From Neodiprion pinetum (Eukaryota; Arthropoda; Insecta; Hymenoptera; Diprionidae), in assembly GCF_021155775.2 (NCBI RefSeq), contig NC_060238.1, positions 1,015,001 to 1,079,000 of the forward strand: a stretch of 64,000 nucleotides of DNA, read 5' to 3'. The position numbers and the translations under genes are program-made. Positions 61,039-64,000 of this stretch are shown here, piece after piece. Numbering within the stretch: the stretch's first letter is position 1; the number at the start of each line of letters is the position of its first letter. The notes below the pieces were generated by a model. The model saw only the letters and a program-made list of their open reading frames with translations, did no database searches and was not told where the DNA came from.

Positions 61039-64000
61039 CGAAAGACGAAGAAGAGACAGACTCGCGCGACCCGTAAATCTTTGACTTCTTCTTCGCCCTA
61101 CTTCACCCTCGTTTTCTCCCGTTGTCATCGTCGCCGTCTCTTTTATCACCTCGAAACACTCTCGCGCGTTTCCCCTTCCCCCTCCTCCTCGTCCTCCTCC
61201 TCACCCAACCTCTCCCGAAAAACATATTTCGGGATTTATATCTCGTGACTGGATATTGATATTGTTGTTTCGATCATTGTCGTCAAATACGTTGCGTCGT
61301 CATCGTTCCGATTTTTAATTTCTCAATAAACTGATGTATATTTCTTTTTACAATAATAGCTGTACATTTAGTCGTTCATTTACTATTATACAATTCTTCA
61401 GTATATTACAACGCTGCGTACAATCTAGAAAACTGTTCACATCTTACACGACGTCTGAACGTCTGTTGAAACCTATCGACTATAACTATTTATCATTAGT
61501 CTCAGTTTTTCATTTCTAACGGTGAGTAACTCGTCATAATGTCTTTTACACATTTTGTATGTAATACTTTTTTAAGAGGACATTTACGCCCGCTGATCTT
61601 TATAAATAAATAAATAATACATCATACCTCCCGGGCTTGAATCTTTCTTCGCAATTTTACTTTGTAACCCGAGATTGTGTTCACCCAAAATACTGCTCAA
61701 CATCGTGAACATCGTATTGCAAAAGACAGCAAAGGTAAAAAGAAGAAAAAAAAAAAAAGAAATAGTAAAGAAGAAGAAGAAATCCGATACGTAGGCGGGA
61801 GTTGAGATCACTTTTTGTGAGTCACAAGCAAGATTATTATTGTGACACACGCGATGTGCGGATATTCTCCACTCCTGTACCAACAGTGATAAAAAAAAAA
61901 AAAAGAAAAATAATAAATACAATTCTTACGTATACGTGAAAATCTGCGGACACGTATCATATCATACATCATACGTATCGCACGACGAGTTGCTAAATTT
62001 GAAAGAGCGAGAAGACCGTGATTGCGCAGGTATCACCTCAGTGCCTCTTGCCTTACGCTTGCTCACACCTTGCACTCTCCTCGGCGCGATATTAGTCACG
62101 CGACCTGTTTGGCGCGTGCCTGAATAAGAGGTTCGAGTCGGTTCGGTTCGGTCGGTGTATTAATTGCTCGCTGGCTAGCCGCTCGGACGATGACTGAAAG
62201 CTCTTGCGGGCTATTTTTGCACGTCATATAAATATATACACACGTACGTAAGTATGATAGGTAGGCATACGTTTATCCCGGGAACGGTTTAACGTTAAGT
62301 AAAATTCGTCTCAAGTTTGAAAATACATTGATACACGGTGATGAATTGACGATGTGAAGTACGAGGTGTATAATTCGTGCATTGCGTGCACGTTAGCCCT
62401 TTCACTCACGGATGCCTCTTCAGTGACAACTTTTTTTTTTGTCATTTTTCCTTTTATTTTTTCTTATACCTTAGGATGCAAAATCCTGAATTTTTTTGCA
62501 TTCTCGGGCAAATGAATCGCGCAAAAAGGAAGGAAGTAGAGGAGGCTCGGTTTTACGTGTACAACGTACGAAAAGTAAGTGAAAACTATTGGATGAAAAA
62601 TAGGAAATTGTATCGCAGAATTGTACGTCTCGCAGAGAGCGAGTTTTGATGATCAGGATAATCGTGCATAGCCAGCAGCGGCGGCAGCAGCAGAAGCGGC
62701 AGCTTGAAAGTCAGTTGTAGTTGTAACGAGAGGCACACGCCGCCACCTGAGCCAAACGACTCACCAGCAACAAAATTAACTTTTACCCTATAGATCCATG
62801 TCTATGTAGGTATTAAACGTCTGCGATACGTATAGATAGATGTACGTATGTACGTGCATAAAATTTCCACCCGCGATCCCCTCCGTCGATTAATTTCAAA
62901 ACTTTACTCTTCTGCTTAATTGCCAGCATAAATTATAAAGACTATTAGCCGTTAGCGGTAAGGATGTAAGGGGTATATAATACAGACAGATATATGTATA
63001 TAGGGTTGTAAAATTCTTCGTGCAATAAGGGGTTGAAAAGAAGGGTTTACATAATCGGAACTACCAAACTCGACGATAATTCCGCCTCGGCGCGAAATAT
63101 TGGCCGAGAAGAGGATGAAAAAAAAAAAAAAAAACAAAATTAAAAAAGAAAAAAAAAAGATGGCGACGACGAGATCGAACAGCTGATCGTATCTGTGCGG
63201 GAGGCGGAGCGAGGTGCAAATTAAACGAATATCAAGGGAGAAAATATCGAGCTTAGGTATGTACTTAATACATAAAGCTGTCGGAATTTTAATTCGTGAC
63301 GAAAAATGATACGAAGAAAGAATTTTATTATTAGATACGACGTGGCTGCTACTTGTTTTACTCTCTTGCGGGAACACGGTCAGATATTATATTACACTGG
63401 TCAACGCAAATTTTGATTTCTTTCACGCAACTAATATTAAATGAAAAAATATTTTCGTCGGACAAAGTTCGGTTTTGTAGAAACCGAAACGATATTTCGG
63501 ATTTTAAGAAAAATGACCTATCATCCAGAGATTTGTGTAATCTCAAGTGTTGTACGCATAGCGAGTGTACGCGCGAGATTTCTCATGCATATACGGGTAT
63601 TATATTATATTATATATATATATAACTACAAGGAGTAAGGCACAATATTCTTCGACCAGACGGCGGCCCTCGGATATTCCGGATTCCGGAACCACCTGGA
63701 AAGACCTGAATGGTCGAAAAATCTGCACCATAGTTGGAAATGTATTATGAGAAAGGGAAGGGTTGGCTCGGCGTGGACCCTACCGACATAACTCAAAAGT
63801 TGAAAACTCGGGGTTTTCGAGGGGCGCGATCCCGATCCCGAAATATGTAATCCGGCGGTATTAATGACCCGTGGCATGCATGCGAGTTTCATGAGTTTCC
63901 AACTCCTACCTTATTATATATAACAGAATTCATCGCGGTCGGTGTGATTTCCACTACGTACCCTTTTTGTTTTTTTTTGCCCTATTGGTTCGTTACCGCG

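Larger units (their letters stand above)
51343..64000. other. Upstream flank or 5' intron, no supported gene
   Basis: This 12.7-kb region has no coding exon I can support. It holds microsatellites, a poly-C and a poly-G tract, a TTAA-bounded inverted-repeat element, foldback repeats, a CpG-rich stretch at about 55010-56990, (CAC)n at 54371-54397, (CATA)n at 60022-60060, (AT)n at 60823-60880 and (GA)n at 61010-61034. The promoter of the main rhomboid transcript may lie here or to the right of the window. Confidence 0.5.

Overview
The window is animal nuclear DNA. The organism is most likely an insect, and probably a hymenopteran. Three things support this. Genes are split by GT-AG introns of up to 13.8 kb. 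The encoded proteins match insect mitochondrial-translation and rhomboid families. The non-coding DNA is AT-rich and crowded with (GA)n, (CT)n and trinucleotide microsatellites, yet CpG is not strongly depleted. The order-level assignment is inference only.

Two compact minus-strand genes lie at the left end. The first is the mitochondrial GTPase GFM2/mRRF2 (ribosome-releasing factor 2). It has exon 1 at 3647-3797 and a long exon 2 at 1745-1, which runs off the window. The second is mitochondrial ribosomal protein S18A (mL66), with four exons between 4976 and 4143. They sit head to tail about 345 bp apart, so a mitoribosomal protein and a mitoribosome recycling factor are neighbours. The GFM2 intron is almost filled by a decayed inverted-repeat transposon.

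From about 5.7 to 10.5 kb there is repeat DNA. It holds a 5'-truncated, frameshifted LINE reverse transcriptase remnant (minus strand, about 6.1-7.35 kb). Two linked tandem arrays follow: satellite A with a period of about 154 bp, and satellite B with a period of about 190-202 bp. They share one core sequence.

Most of the rest (14734 to at least 50450, minus strand) is one gene. It encodes a seven-transmembrane rhomboid intramembrane serine protease of the Rho/Stet (RHBDL1/3-like) type. I place seven coding exons by splice signals and matched phases, giving a 294-residue protein. The catalytic Ser (GASGG) and His (AHLTGA) lie in separate exons. A phase-compatible alternative first exon lies at 47732-47931, just downstream of a CpG-rich block at 48830-49450. 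The exon carrying the catalytic serine is a symmetric 156-nt exon. It is flanked by long intronic tracts, (AG)n upstream and (UC)n downstream in the pre-mRNA, that are complementary to each other.

The introns and the upstream flank (51.3-64 kb) hold no gene I can support. They contain microsatellites and several short inverted-repeat elements, including a 308-bp element bounded by TTAA, a GGTGGCCA family, a 94-bp GGTGTCCGGT foldback and other foldbacks. They also hold a 24-C tract and a 20-G tract about 560 bp apart.
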